Part shown: positions 23,489 to 32,171 of the stretch, one piece after another
How positions within the stretch are numbered: position 1 is the stretch's first letter
Layout: each line of letters starts with the position of its first letter
NCBI GenBank assembly: GCA_045125245.1
Contig: JBGVNF010000012.1
Location: 1 to 64,000, forward strand
Length of the DNA stretch: 64,000 bases
Direction of reading: 5' to 3'
Origin: SVEL01 sp045125245
Lineage (GTDB): Bacteria; Bacillota; Clostridia; Lachnospirales; Lachnospiraceae
The notes under the pieces: model-generated
The model's input: the letters and a program-made list of their open reading frames with translations, nothing else
Database searches by the model: none
What the model was told of the DNA's origin: nothing
Translations under genes and position numbers: made by a program

Positions 23489-24739
23489 TTAGGATTTGAT
23501 AATCAATTTTCTTTTATATTCATTTGGAATATCTGTAGAGTATTTTAGTTTTACAATACTATTATAGAATTCATCAGCTAAAATGGATTTATTAATCATA
23601 TTTAGGTCAATTTCATTTAATTCAAGGTTATCATTGATTTCTGATAATTGTCCTATTAACGTGAGCGATGAGTCGTTTTTTATGGAATTTAATATGTTGC
23701 TTGATGCTTTATTAAAGCCTAGTATTCTTACAAAATTACATATATTATTATCTAAATATTTTTTGAAATCATTTTTTTTAATATCAAGTAATGTAGATAA
23801 GAGTCCGCGACTGATAGAAGTATAAGCTATATTTTTGCTTTTAAGCATCATACAGAAATCGTTCCAGCCTCTGTAACTATTATTTCTTAAGGTTTTAATG
23901 ATTTTATTTGCTAATTGTTCATCAATATTGTTATATATGCTTAAATCTACATTTGAGTGGAGATTTTCTATTAATTTTGTAGCCATTATTGTATCAAAAT
24001 CATCTTCACTTATAGGATATGTGACTTTATATTTTTCCTTATATATGTTTTCAAAATCAAATAGTGTTTTTATAGAATTATCATTATCAATTTTTTTTCT
24101 TAAAGACGATGCTGAATACATATAATCATTGTCATAGGAATCGTGATAGGTAGAAATTGTTCTTTTTAAAACATAAGGTTTTATATTGGAATTAATCAAT
24201 TTTAAAGCTTTAAGATATTCAATGGCAAGGATGTTATTTGGCTGTTCTATAATTGTATTAATATCTTCATTATTACATAATTCACATAGGGCAAAAGCTC
24301 TTGATGTGGCGTAGCTTAATCCGGTTTTTAAGTTTTCTTTGATTAGAATATTTAATGGATGAGCATCATCAATCTTTGCATTTACTAATATAGAAGCGAT
24401 TTCTTCCAATAACGAAAGATTGTCAGTTTCGGCTCCAAAGCAAATATAATCAACGACACCAGTTCTATCTAATAAAGAAACTGCTGCCAAAGCAAAATAT
24501 TCAGCGCTAGAACAAGAAAATGGCAATGGTAATTCCAACACTAGATCGGCACCATGATTTAAAGCTATAGAAGCGCGAGTATGCTTGTCCATAAAAGCAG
24601 GAGTACCGCGCTGTACAAAGTTGCCGCTCATAATTACTACTGTATTATCAGCACCAGTAAGCTCTTTGGCTTTACTAATATGGTATTCATGACCTTTGTG
24701 GAAAGGGTTATATTCAGTTATAAGTCCAACTACGCTCAT
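23489..24739 (-). CDS. tmcAL: tRNA(Met) cytidine acetate ligase (TmcAL, YlbM-like)
   Basis: The 416-residue enzyme forms N4-acetylcytidine at the wobble base of elongator tRNA-Met with acetate and ATP. The N-terminus GLITEYNPFHKGHEYHI has the nucleotidyl-transferase HxGH motif, followed by MSGNFVQRGTPAFMDKHTRA, ADLVLELPLPFSCSSAEYFA and ICFGAETD, all TmcAL marks. The C-terminal half is helical. Full length. It faces away from the lipoprotein gene at 24885 and converges with the ECF gene. Acetate for the reaction fits with the pta-ackA genes close by, but that is only proximity. Confidence 0.93.
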   Translation of the reverse strand: MSVVGLITEYNPFHKGHEYHISKAKELTGADNTVVIMSGNFVQRGTPAFMDKHTRASIALNHGADLVLELPLPFSCSSAEYFALAAVSLLDRTGVVDYICFGAETDNLSLLEEIASILVNAKIDDAHPLNILIKENLKTGLSYATSRAFALCELCNNEDINTIIEQPNNILAIEYLKALKLINSNIKPYVLKRTISTYHDSYDNDYMYSASSLRKKIDNDNSIKTLFDFENIYKEKYKVTYPISEDDFDTIMATKLIENLHSNVDLSIYNNIDEQLANKIIKTLRNNSYRGWNDFCMMLKSKNIAYTSISRGLLSTLLDIKKNDFKKYLDNNICNFVRILGFNKASSNILNSIKNDSSLTLIGQLSEINDNLELNEIDLNMINKSILADEFYNSIVKLKYSTDIPNEYKRKLIIKS

Positions 24740-24826
24740 TGATATTACCTCTTATATATTATATAATTAACACATTAAATTTGATTTTATATCACATAAT
24801 AATCACATTACTATGTAAAATAGATT

Positions 24827-24854
24827 TTGTAAAGACAATTATACCATATAAAAT
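24827..24854 (+). promoter_or_regulatory. promoter of the Cthe_2159-type lipoprotein gene
   Basis: TTGTAA (24827-24832), 16 bases, TAAAAT (24849-24854), placed 30 bases before the ATG. Confidence 0.45.
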
Positions 24855-24884
24855 AAATATTGCTTTTAATATGTGGAGGTTAAA

Positions 24885-26783
24885 ATGAGAAAGAAATTTT
24901 TAATATTAGGTGTGATTTCGACTATAGCTATAAGCACTATGTTTGGGTGCGACTCTAAGGATGATGACGATAAGACATTGCTTAAAAATTTTGAGGATTT
25001 AATGAAGGATGATGACGATTCTAATGAAACTCAAATTACAGAAAAGTTTGATATAGAAGTAAATTATAGTGATAAAGAGAAGTTGTCTTTGACTAAAAAT
25101 GATTTGAAGGATTATAAGAATGTGCTTTCTCTTAATGGAGAGGGAATTACAATTACTGAATCAGGAGAATATGTATTAGAAGGTAAGATTGATAATGGAC
25201 AGATTATTGTAGATGTTCCAGATAGTGACGATAAAGCGGTAACACTTATTCTTAATGGTTTAGAGGTAACTTGTGATAATTCATCAGCCATTTATGTTAA
25301 AAATGCTAAAAAGGTTATACTTTCTCTTGTAGCAGATACTACTAATACATTTACAGATGGTTCAGAGTATGTATATGATGATAAGGCAGAGGAAGAGCCA
25401 AATGCATGTATCTTTTCAAAGGATGATTTGGTAATAGCTGGAACGGGTGCGTTAATTGTAAAAGGAAATTTTAATAATGGAATATATTCAAAGGATGATT
25501 TGACTATTACAGGTGGAAAAATAAGTGTAGAAGCTGTAAATCATGGTATAAAGGGTAAGGATTCTATCGCTGTTTTAAATAGTGATATAACTATAAAAGC
25601 TGATGGAGATGGGATATGTTCTAGCAATAATGTAGATGAAGGCGAAGGCTTTATTTTGATTGATAATGGTATTTATAATATTACTTCAGGTCAAGACGGT
25701 ATTGACGCTGAAACTTGCCTTTTAATAAATAATGGAAGCTTTGATATTACAACTGGTGAAGGAGCGAAGGTAACTAGCTGGGGTAAAGATAATAGGCCTA
25801 TGAGACCAGGTATGGAGATGGAAGATACATCTACAGAGGACACTGTAAGTAAAAAAGCAGTGAAGGCAGGAGTAGATATTACTATAAACGATGGGGAATT
25901 TGTAACTAATTCTGAGGATGATGCAATACATAGTAATGGAACTATTACTATTAATTCAGGTCAATATGAAATTAAGTCTGGAGATGATGGAATACATGTA
26001 GATAATTCTCTTATCATAAATGATTGTAATATTAATATAACACAGTGCTACGAAGGTATTGAAGGTACGGATATTATTGTAAATACTGGAAAAGTTCGTA
26101 TTATGTCAACTGATGATGGCTTTAATGCAGCTGGTGGAAGTGACTCGTCTGCCATACAGGGTCGTCCAGGAATGAATCATTTTGGTGGAAGTACAGGAAG
26201 TTTAACAATAAATAATGGATATATTTATGTTAATTCAAGTGGTGATGGTTTAGATGCCAATGGTAGTTTGGTAATAAATGACGGATTTATCATAGTAGAT
26301 GGTCCTGCAAATGGTGGAAATGGTGCTATGGATTACGATTCTACTTGTAGTATTAATGGTGGATTTTTATTAGCTGTAGGATATAGCCAGATGGCACAGA
26401 TGCCAAGGGAAGCAAAAGTGAACTGTGTTATGATAGGTTTTGATAAAGAAATAAGTGCTGGCGAGATTGTAAATATTAAGAATAGCACTGGTGAAGATAT
26501 ATTAACATTTGCAGGAGCAAAATCTTATAATAATATGGTTATTTGCACTTCTATGTTAGAAAAAGGTGAACAATACACTGTTTCAACAGGTGGAACATGC
26601 GATGGAGATATAACAGATGGAATGTATACAGGTGATTATGAAGGTGGAAATGTCTATGAAACCTTTGAAATAACGGAAATTATGACAACTGTAGGAAATG
26701 CTACAGGAGGAATGGGTGGTTTTGGCACTGGTGGACAAAGACCAGGCGAAGGCATGGAAAAACCAGGTGGTGGAAGAAGATAA
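24885..26783 (+). CDS. secreted lipoprotein, Cthe_2159-type carbohydrate-binding (beta-helix)
   Basis: 632 residues. A lipoprotein signal ends at STMFGC with Cys22 as anchor, followed by an acidic Asp/Lys-rich linker. The rest is an irregular right-handed beta-helix built of repeats with N-G, D-D-G and I-x-I patterns (ITINDGEF, SGDDGIHVDNS, STDDGFNAAGG), which matches the carbohydrate-binding Cthe_2159 family. Its namesake binds polygalacturonate and similar acidic sugars, and Asp clusters may bind calcium. The end is Gly/Pro-rich (GMGGFGTGGQRP). I chose ATG 24885 because GGAGG lies five bases upstream. It has no neighbour linked to pectin use. Confidence 0.82.
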   Translation: MRKKFLILGVISTIAISTMFGCDSKDDDDKTLLKNFEDLMKDDDDSNETQITEKFDIEVNYSDKEKLSLTKNDLKDYKNVLSLNGEGITITESGEYVLEGKIDNGQIIVDVPDSDDKAVTLILNGLEVTCDNSSAIYVKNAKKVILSLVADTTNTFTDGSEYVYDDKAEEEPNACIFSKDDLVIAGTGALIVKGNFNNGIYSKDDLTITGGKISVEAVNHGIKGKDSIAVLNSDITIKADGDGICSSNNVDEGEGFILIDNGIYNITSGQDGIDAETCLLINNGSFDITTGEGAKVTSWGKDNRPMRPGMEMEDTSTEDTVSKKAVKAGVDITINDGEFVTNSEDDAIHSNGTITINSGQYEIKSGDDGIHVDNSLIINDCNINITQCYEGIEGTDIIVNTGKVRIMSTDDGFNAAGGSDSSAIQGRPGMNHFGGSTGSLTINNGYIYVNSSGDGLDANGSLVINDGFIIVDGPANGGNGAMDYDSTCSINGGFLLAVGYSQMAQMPREAKVNCVMIGFDKEISAGEIVNIKNSTGEDILTFAGAKSYNNMVICTSMLEKGEQYTVSTGGTCDGDITDGMYTGDYEGGNVYETFEITEIMTTVGNATGGMGGFGTGGQRPGEGMEKPGGGRR

Positions 26784-26836
26784 CTACTTTTTATAAAATG
26801 TATTTATTAAAATACAATATATTTCCAAAATTCGAC

Positions 26837-26865
26837 TTGTATACAATAAATTAAAGAGTTATAAT
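26837..26865 (+). promoter_or_regulatory. promoter of pta-ackA
   Basis: TTGTAT (26837-26842), 17 bases, TATAAT (26860-26865), 54 bases before the pta start. Confidence 0.6.
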
Positions 26866-26919
26866 TTAAGTATATTATGGGCACAAATGTGCCAGGTTTA
26901 TGTAAAGGAGAATTTTGTT

Positions 26920-27915
26920 ATGGCATTTATTGATGAAATGAAGAAAAAAGCTAAGCAGAACAAGAAAACAATTGTTTTGCCAGAGTCTATGGACAGAAGA
27001 ATTTTTGAAGCAGCAGCAGAGATACTTGCTGAAGATGTTGCTAACATTATTATTATCGGTTCAGATGAGGAAGTAGCAGCAAATAGTGAAGGACTTGACA
27101 TTTCAAAGGCAACTATTGTTAATCCAGCCACATACGCAAAGACTGAAGAGTATATTGATACACTTGTTGAACTTAGAAAAGCTAAGGGAATGACAAAGGA
27201 AGATGCCACAAAACTTCTCCATGAAGAATATATGTTTTATGCATGTATGATGGTTAAGTGTGGTGATGCTGACGGTGTTGTTTCAGGCGCATGTCATTCA
27301 ACAGCAAATACACTTAAACCAGCTTTACAGATTATTAAGACAAAGCCAGGAACAAAGCTTGTTTCGACTTTCTTTGTAATGGAAGTTCCTAATTGCGAAT
27401 ATGGCGAGAATGGAACATTTGTATTTGGTGATTGTGGTCTTAATCAGAATCCAAATGCAGAGGAGCTTGCAGCTATAGCAGTTTCATCAGCAGAAAGCTT
27501 TGAGACACTTGTAGGAACAAAGGCTAAGGTAGCTATGCTTTCACATTCATCTATGGGTTCAGCAAAGCATGCTGACGTAGATAAGGTAGTAGAAGCTACT
27601 CGTATAGCTAAGGAGACAGCTCCACAGTTTGAAATAGATGGTGAGCTTCAGGCAGATGCTGCTATGGTACCAAGTATTGGTCAGTCAAAGGCTCCAAATA
27701 GTCAGGTTGCAGGTAATGCAAATGTACTTATCTTCCCAGACTTAGATGCAGGTAACATTGGTTACAAGCTTGTTCAGAGACTTGCTAAGGCAGAGGCTTA
27801 TGGTCCAATGTGTCAGGGTATTGCAAAGCCAGTTAACGATTTATCTAGAGGATGTTCAGCTAAGGATATCGTAGGTGTTATAGCAATTACAGCAGTTCAG
27901 GCTCAGGAGGTATAG
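26920..27915 (+). CDS. pta: phosphate acetyltransferase
   Basis: 331 residues; the short class I type that converts acetyl-CoA and phosphate to acetyl phosphate. Characteristic segments are TIVLPESMDRRI, DGVVSGACHSTANTLKPALQ, VFGDCGLNQNPNAEELA, SHSSMGSAKHADVDKV and the C-terminal NVLIFPDLDAGNIGYKL. AAAGGAG (26904-26910) fits ATG 26920; an earlier in-frame start (26887) overlaps that site. Its stop is followed one base later by the ackA start, so the two enzymes are co-translated and give acetate plus ATP from acetyl-CoA during fermentation. Confidence 0.96.
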   Translation: MAFIDEMKKKAKQNKKTIVLPESMDRRIFEAAAEILAEDVANIIIIGSDEEVAANSEGLDISKATIVNPATYAKTEEYIDTLVELRKAKGMTKEDATKLLHEEYMFYACMMVKCGDADGVVSGACHSTANTLKPALQIIKTKPGTKLVSTFFVMEVPNCEYGENGTFVFGDCGLNQNPNAEELAAIAVSSAESFETLVGTKAKVAMLSHSSMGSAKHADVDKVVEATRIAKETAPQFEIDGELQADAAMVPSIGQSKAPNSQVAGNANVLIFPDLDAGNIGYKLVQRLAKAEAYGPMCQGIAKPVNDLSRGCSAKDIVGVIAITAVQAQEV

Positions 27916-27916
27916 T

Positions 27917-29113
27917 ATGAAGATATTAGTTATTAATTGTGGTAGTTCATCATTAAAATATCAGCTTTTTGACATGACTAACGAGACAGTTATGGCAAAG
28001 GGTATCTGTGAAAGAATCGGTATTCAGGGTTCAGCACTTACACATAAGCCTACAGGAAAGGATTCATGTGTAGTAGAGAAGGATATGCCAGATCATAAGG
28101 TAGCTGTACAGATGGTTCTTGATATGCTTGTAGATCCAGTTTACGGCGTTATCTCAGATGTTAAGGAAATCTCAGCTGTAGGACATAGAGTTCTTCATGC
28201 GGCTCAGAAATATATTGAATCAATCGTTGTTAACGAAGATGTTAAGGCTACAGTTCGTGAGTGTTTTGATTTTGGACCATTACATAATCCAGCAAATCTT
28301 ATCGGTATCGAAGCTTGTGAGCATGCTATGCCAGGTGTAAAGAATGTAGCAGTATTTGATACAGCATTCCACCAGACAATGCCAGAGAAGGCATATATGT
28401 ATGCTATTCCATATGAGTATTATGAGAAATACGGTATTCGTAAGTACGGTTTCCACGGCACAAGCCATGCGTTTGTATCTAAGAAGGCTATTGAGGTTGC
28501 AGGCTTAGATAAGGATAATTCTAAGGTTATCGTATGTCATATCGGTAATGGTGGTTCTTGTTCAGCTGTTTTAAATGGTAAGTGTGTAGATACAAGTATG
28601 GGACTTACTCCGCTTGAAGGTCTTATCATGGGAACAAGAAGTGGTGATATTGATCCAGCTGCTGTACAGTTTATTGCAAATAAAGAAGGCAAGGATATTA
28701 ATGAAATGGTTAATATCTTAAATAAGAAGTCAGGAATTCTTGGTATAAGTGGAATTTCAAGCGACTTTAGAGATGTTACAAAGGCTTCTAAGGAAGGTAA
28801 TCATAGAGCAGAGGTTGCTTTAGAGGCATTTGCTTATAGAGTAGCTAAGTATGTTGGTTCATATGTAGCAGCTATGAATGGTGTAGATGCAATCGTATTT
28901 ACAGCCGGTGTAGGTGAAAATGATGCACCTATGAGAGCTAGAATTAGCAAGTATTTTGGTTACCTTGGAGTAACTATAGATGAAGAATTGAACGATAAGT
29001 ATAGAGGTGTGGAAGGCACTATTTCAACACCAGATTCTAAGGTTAAGGTTATGGTTATTCCAACAAACGAAGAGTTAAAGATTGCACAGGAAACATTAGA
29101 ATTAGTAAAGTAG
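27917..29113 (+). CDS. ackA: acetate kinase
   Basis: Transfers phosphate from acetyl phosphate to ADP. The 398-residue protein has the ASKHA-fold marks NCGSSSLKYQLFDM (residues 6-19), VGHRVLHA, FDTAFHQTMPE (with the catalytic Asp in this stretch), KYGFHGTSHAFVS, HIGNGGSCSAV and FTAGVGEN. Full length. AGGAGG lies in the end of pta, a sign of tight coupling. No clear terminator follows; a strong new promoter begins 33 bases after the stop. Confidence 0.97.
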   Translation: MKILVINCGSSSLKYQLFDMTNETVMAKGICERIGIQGSALTHKPTGKDSCVVEKDMPDHKVAVQMVLDMLVDPVYGVISDVKEISAVGHRVLHAAQKYIESIVVNEDVKATVRECFDFGPLHNPANLIGIEACEHAMPGVKNVAVFDTAFHQTMPEKAYMYAIPYEYYEKYGIRKYGFHGTSHAFVSKKAIEVAGLDKDNSKVIVCHIGNGGSCSAVLNGKCVDTSMGLTPLEGLIMGTRSGDIDPAAVQFIANKEGKDINEMVNILNKKSGILGISGISSDFRDVTKASKEGNHRAEVALEAFAYRVAKYVGSYVAAMNGVDAIVFTAGVGENDAPMRARISKYFGYLGVTIDEELNDKYRGVEGTISTPDSKVKVMVIPTNEELKIAQETLELVK

Positions 29114-29145
29114 TACATAAATTTATATGTTTTTGTATATTTTTG

Positions 29146-29174
29146 TTGACAAAACCACAACATATGGTTATAAT
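29146..29174 (+). promoter_or_regulatory. consensus promoter of the DUF177-rpmF operon
   Basis: TTGACA (29146-29151), 17 bases, TATAAT (29169-29174). Both boxes are perfect consensus, the best promoter in the window, and lie 30 bases ahead of the DUF177 start. Confidence 0.85.
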
Positions 29175-29203
29175 GTTCAAGGTGCGATTTAAGAGAGGTA
29201 ATT

Positions 29204-29731
29204 ATGCTTATAGATTTACATCCGCTTTTATCACAAACAGGTAAAGTAAAAAGACTTGAAGCTGAACTTAATATGGAAAGCTTTGATATGAAGTCATCAA
29301 GTTATCCTATCGTGGCTAAGAAACCTATAGTATTGGAATTTACTAATACAGGTGATGGCAAGGTAGAGGTTAAAGCTGATATTGATATTGAGCTTGATAT
29401 TCCATGTGGAAGATGTTTAGAGTCAGTTCGCACACAATTAAAGATAGAAACTTTAAGAGAAGTGGACTTAAGTGGTAATGTTTCTGAAGAGGAAGCAGCA
29501 TTAGATGAGACTGATTTTATAGAAGGTACTGATTTTGATGTGACTAAGTTTGCTTACGGTGAGATTTTAGTGAATTTACCTATGAAGGTTCTTTGCAGTG
29601 ATAATTGTAAAGGAATTTGTAATAGATGTGGCACAAATCTCAACCATGGAAGTTGTGGTTGTGATACCACAGAATTAGACCCAAGAATGGCGAAAGCTTT
29701 AGAGGTCTTTAAAAGCTTTAAGGAGGTGTAA
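29204..29731 (+). CDS. DUF177/YceD family protein
   Basis: A 175-residue protein always found next to rpmF. The beta-rich N-terminal part leads to the family signature CGRCLESV (Cys pair) and a C-terminal zinc-like CSDNCKGICNRCGTNLN with four cysteines, then CGC. YceD proteins are linked to 23S rRNA accumulation or ribosome assembly, though the mechanism is not established. The gene ends three bases before the rpmF start. The strong promoter upstream suggests high expression with L32. Confidence 0.9.
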   Translation: MLIDLHPLLSQTGKVKRLEAELNMESFDMKSSSYPIVAKKPIVLEFTNTGDGKVEVKADIDIELDIPCGRCLESVRTQLKIETLREVDLSGNVSEEEAALDETDFIEGTDFDVTKFAYGEILVNLPMKVLCSDNCKGICNRCGTNLNHGSCGCDTTELDPRMAKALEVFKSFKEV

Positions 29732-29734
29732 TCC

Positions 29735-29914
29735 ATGTCTATTTGTCCAAAGAATAAAACTTCAAAAGCAAGAAGAGATAAGAGAAGAGCTAACTGGAAG
29801 ATGACAGCTCCAAATCTTGTAAAGTGCTCAAAGTGCGGCGAATTAATGATGCCACATAGAGTATGTAAGGCTTGCGGAAGCTACAATAAGAAGGAAATCG
29901 TTGCAGTTGACTAA
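29735..29914 (+). CDS. rpmF: 50S ribosomal protein L32
   Basis: Short 59-residue basic protein. MSICPKNKTSKARRDKRRAN is the L32 start and two zinc knuckles follow (CSKCG and CKACG), so this is the zinc-binding C+ form rather than the zinc-free variant induced in zinc starvation. AGGAGG precedes ATG 29735. A strong terminator follows 16 bases after the stop and cuts the transcript from plsX, which has its own promoter. Confidence 0.97.
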   Translation: MSICPKNKTSKARRDKRRANWKMTAPNLVKCSKCGELMMPHRVCKACGSYNKKEIVAVD

Positions 29915-29930
29915 TTGCAATGGCTCTAAT

Positions 29931-29966
29931 AAAAAAGGCACAGTCTTAGGACTGTGCCTTTTTTTA
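29931..29966 (+). terminator. intrinsic terminator after rpmF
   Basis: A nine-base GGCACAGTC/GACTGTGCC stem with a TTAG loop is flanked by A6 and T7 runs. Very strong; the A/T flanks make it potentially bidirectional. Confidence 0.95.
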
Positions 29967-30032
29967 TCATATAGCAAGTTTTCACAGAGAACTTTCCTAT
30001 CGATAAAAAACGCAAAAAATTTACTATAAAGG

Positions 30033-30061
30033 TTGATTTATACATATTTATTTAGTATAGT
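30033..30061 (+). promoter_or_regulatory. promoter of the plsX-acpP-rnc-smc operon
   Basis: TTGATT (30033-30038), 17 bases, TATAGT (30056-30061), 37 bases before plsX. I saw no FapR-like palindrome near it. Confidence 0.5.
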
Positions 30062-30098
30062 ATCATTTGTGACCTACAATAATAGGTGGAGGTAAGAA

Positions 30099-31115
30099 AT
30101 GGTGAAGGAAAAGACTATCGTAGCAGTGGATGCTATGGGAGGAGACAATGCACCAGGCGAGATTGTTAAAGGCGCTGTAGAAGCCATTTTAGCAAGTGAA
30201 CAGGTGATTGTAAAGCTTGTCGGAAAAGAAGAAGTTGTCAAGGAAGAATTGGCAAAGTATGAGTACGATAAGGAACGAATTGAGGTGGTAAATGCGACAG
30301 AGGTAATTCTCACAGAAGAACCACCAGTTAAGGCGATTAAGTCGAAGAAAGATTCATCAATAGTTGTTGCTATGAATATGGTAAAACGTGGTGAAGCTGA
30401 TGCACTTGTTTCAGCAGGAAGTTCAGGTGCTATATTAGTAGGAGGACAGGTAATTGTCGGCCGTATAAAAGGAATTGAGAGACCACCATTGGCACCACTT
30501 ATTCCAACAAAGGATGGAGTATCATTACTTATCGATTGTGGAGCAAATGTAGATGCAAGACCAAGTCACTTGGTTCAGTTTGCAAAGATCGGTTCTATTT
30601 ATATGGAGAATGTTGTAGGCATAAAAAAACCAAGAGTTGCTATAGTTAATATAGGAGCTGAAGAAGAGAAGGGTAATGCATTAGTCCACGAAACTTTCCC
30701 AATGCTTAAGAATTGTCCAGATATTAATTTTATAGGTAGTATTGAGGCAAGAGATATTCCAGCAGGATATGCAGATGTAATCGTATGTGAAGCATTTGTT
30801 GGAAATGTTATACTTAAGCTTTATGAAGGTTTAGGAGCAACACTTATAGGCAAGGTAAAAGAAGGCCTTATGAGTACACTGAGAAGTAAGATAGGAGCAC
30901 TTCTTATTAAACCTGCTTTAAAGAAGACTTTAAAAGCGTTCCAGACAGAAGAATATGGTGGAGCACCGCTTTTAGGTTTAAATGGACTTGTTGTAAAGAC
31001 ACATGGAAGTTCAAAAGCAGTGGAGGTTAAAAATTCTATTTTACAATGTATAACCTTTAAAGAGCAGAAAATTAATGAAAAAATAAGAGAAAACATTAAT
31101 TTACAGGAAAGCTAA
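30099..31115 (+). CDS. plsX: phosphate acyltransferase PlsX
   Basis: First step of the PlsX/PlsY route to phospholipids: converts acyl-ACP to acyl phosphate. The 338 residues include VAVDAMGGDNAPGEIVKGA, SAGSSGAILVGGQ, LIDCGANVDARPSHLVQFA, VNIGAEEEKGN and CEAFVGNVILKLYEG. GGTGGAGG precedes ATG 30099. The next gene is acpP, which supplies its substrate carrier; the partner plsY lies at 52 kb. No fabD, fabG or fapR genes are inserted, unlike the order in Bacillus. Confidence 0.97.
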   Translation: MVKEKTIVAVDAMGGDNAPGEIVKGAVEAILASEQVIVKLVGKEEVVKEELAKYEYDKERIEVVNATEVILTEEPPVKAIKSKKDSSIVVAMNMVKRGEADALVSAGSSGAILVGGQVIVGRIKGIERPPLAPLIPTKDGVSLLIDCGANVDARPSHLVQFAKIGSIYMENVVGIKKPRVAIVNIGAEEEKGNALVHETFPMLKNCPDINFIGSIEARDIPAGYADVIVCEAFVGNVILKLYEGLGATLIGKVKEGLMSTLRSKIGALLIKPALKKTLKAFQTEEYGGAPLLGLNGLVVKTHGSSKAVEVKNSILQCITFKEQKINEKIRENINLQES

Positions 31116-31153
31116 TCAAACAATATTTTAAATATGAAAGGAAGAGTTTTATT

Positions 31154-31384
31154 ATGGAATTCGAAAAGTTACAAAACATCATTGCAGAGGTATTAAACAT
31201 TGATGCGGAGGAAATCTCAATGGATTCAACATTTATTGATGATTTAGGAGCAGATTCTTTAGATGTATTCCAGATTATTATGGGAATTGAAGAAGAGTTT
31301 GATATCGAGATTCCTAATGAGGAAGCTGAGAAGATTTCAACAGTTGCAGATGCTGTAGAGCAGATTAAGAATGCAATCAACTAA
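31154..31384 (+). CDS. acpP: acyl carrier protein
   Basis: 76 residues, acidic, four-helix carrier for fatty acid synthesis. The phosphopantetheine site is Ser35 in DLGADSLD, and the following helix FQIIMGIEEEFDIEIP is typical. AAGGAAG precedes ATG 31154. It lies between plsX and rnc. A 15-bp perfect hairpin lies between its stop and the rnc start, which could protect the 3' end of the acpP transcript or control rnc. Confidence 0.97.
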   Translation: MEFEKLQNIIAEVLNIDAEEISMDSTFIDDLGADSLDVFQIIMGIEEEFDIEIPNEEAEKISTVADAVEQIKNAIN

Positions 31385-31414
31385 TTAAAATTTCAGAGAA
31401 TAAAATGATTTTTA

Positions 31415-31450
31415 GTAATAAGAATGGGGCAAATACCCCATTCTTATTAC
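31415..31450 (+). promoter_or_regulatory. 15-bp perfect hairpin in the rnc leader
   Basis: Arms 31415-31429 and 31436-31450 (core AATAAGAATGGGG) pair without a mismatch around the six-base loop CAAATA. No T-run follows, so it is not a plain terminator. It ends 20 bases before the start of the RNase III gene, where other bacteria have an RNase III self-cleavage site. Confidence 0.7.
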
Positions 31451-31470
31451 CATATAGGGAAGGCATAGAA

Positions 31471-32157
31471 ATGAAACGATTAAATGAATTGGAAGAAATA
31501 ATCGGATATAGCTTTAAAAATAAAGCTTTATTAGAGCTTGCTATGACTCATAGTTCCTATTCTAATGATAATAAATTAGGTAAGCTTAACAATAATGAGA
31601 GATTAGAATTTTTAGGTGATGCTGTATTGGAATTATCATCAAGTGAATTTTTATTTGATGAATATGAAAGTAAGCCAGAAGGTGAGCTTACTAGATTAAG
31701 AGCTAGTATTGTATGTGAGCCTACATTAGCTCAGGCTGCCAGAGACTTTAAGCTTAATGAGTACTTAAGACTTGGTAATGGTGAAGAAAATACAGGCGGA
31801 CGTTTTAGAGATTCTATAATTTCAGATGCCCTAGAAGCGCTTATAGGAGCAATATATTTGGATGGTGGGTTTGCTAATGCAAAAGAGTTCATTTTGAAAT
31901 TTGTTTTAAATGACATTGAAAACAAACATCTCTTTTATGATAGCAAGACCATACTTCAAGAAATGGTGCAGAAACAGTACAAGGAAAGAGTGGAATATGT
32001 CTTAGTTGGCGAGTCTGGACCAGATCACAATAAAGAGTTTAGCGTAGAAGCTGTATTTAAGAATGTTGTCTTAGGCAGAGGTGTTGGTGGTACTAAGAAA
32101 CGCGCTGAACAACAGGCCGCATACGAGGCCATTCTTGCTATAAAAAAAGAGAGTTAA
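31471..32157 (+). CDS. rnc: ribonuclease III
   Basis: Double-strand-specific RNase of 228 residues for rRNA processing and mRNA decay. It has an N-terminal nuclease domain with the signature NNERLEFLGDAVLEL (about 42-56) and the second acidic cluster ISDALEALIGAIYLDGG, and a C-terminal dsRNA-binding domain (about 155-226, ending GGTKKRAEQQAAYEAIL). I chose ATG 31471, preceded by AGGGAAGG; an upstream in-frame start at 31405 would run through the hairpin. It is followed by smc after 14 bases, as in most Firmicutes. Confidence 0.96.
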   Translation: MKRLNELEEIIGYSFKNKALLELAMTHSSYSNDNKLGKLNNNERLEFLGDAVLELSSSEFLFDEYESKPEGELTRLRASIVCEPTLAQAARDFKLNEYLRLGNGEENTGGRFRDSIISDALEALIGAIYLDGGFANAKEFILKFVLNDIENKHLFYDSKTILQEMVQKQYKERVEYVLVGESGPDHNKEFSVEAVFKNVVLGRGVGGTKKRAEQQAAYEAILAIKKES

Positions 32158-32171
32158 CAGGAAGGTAAACA

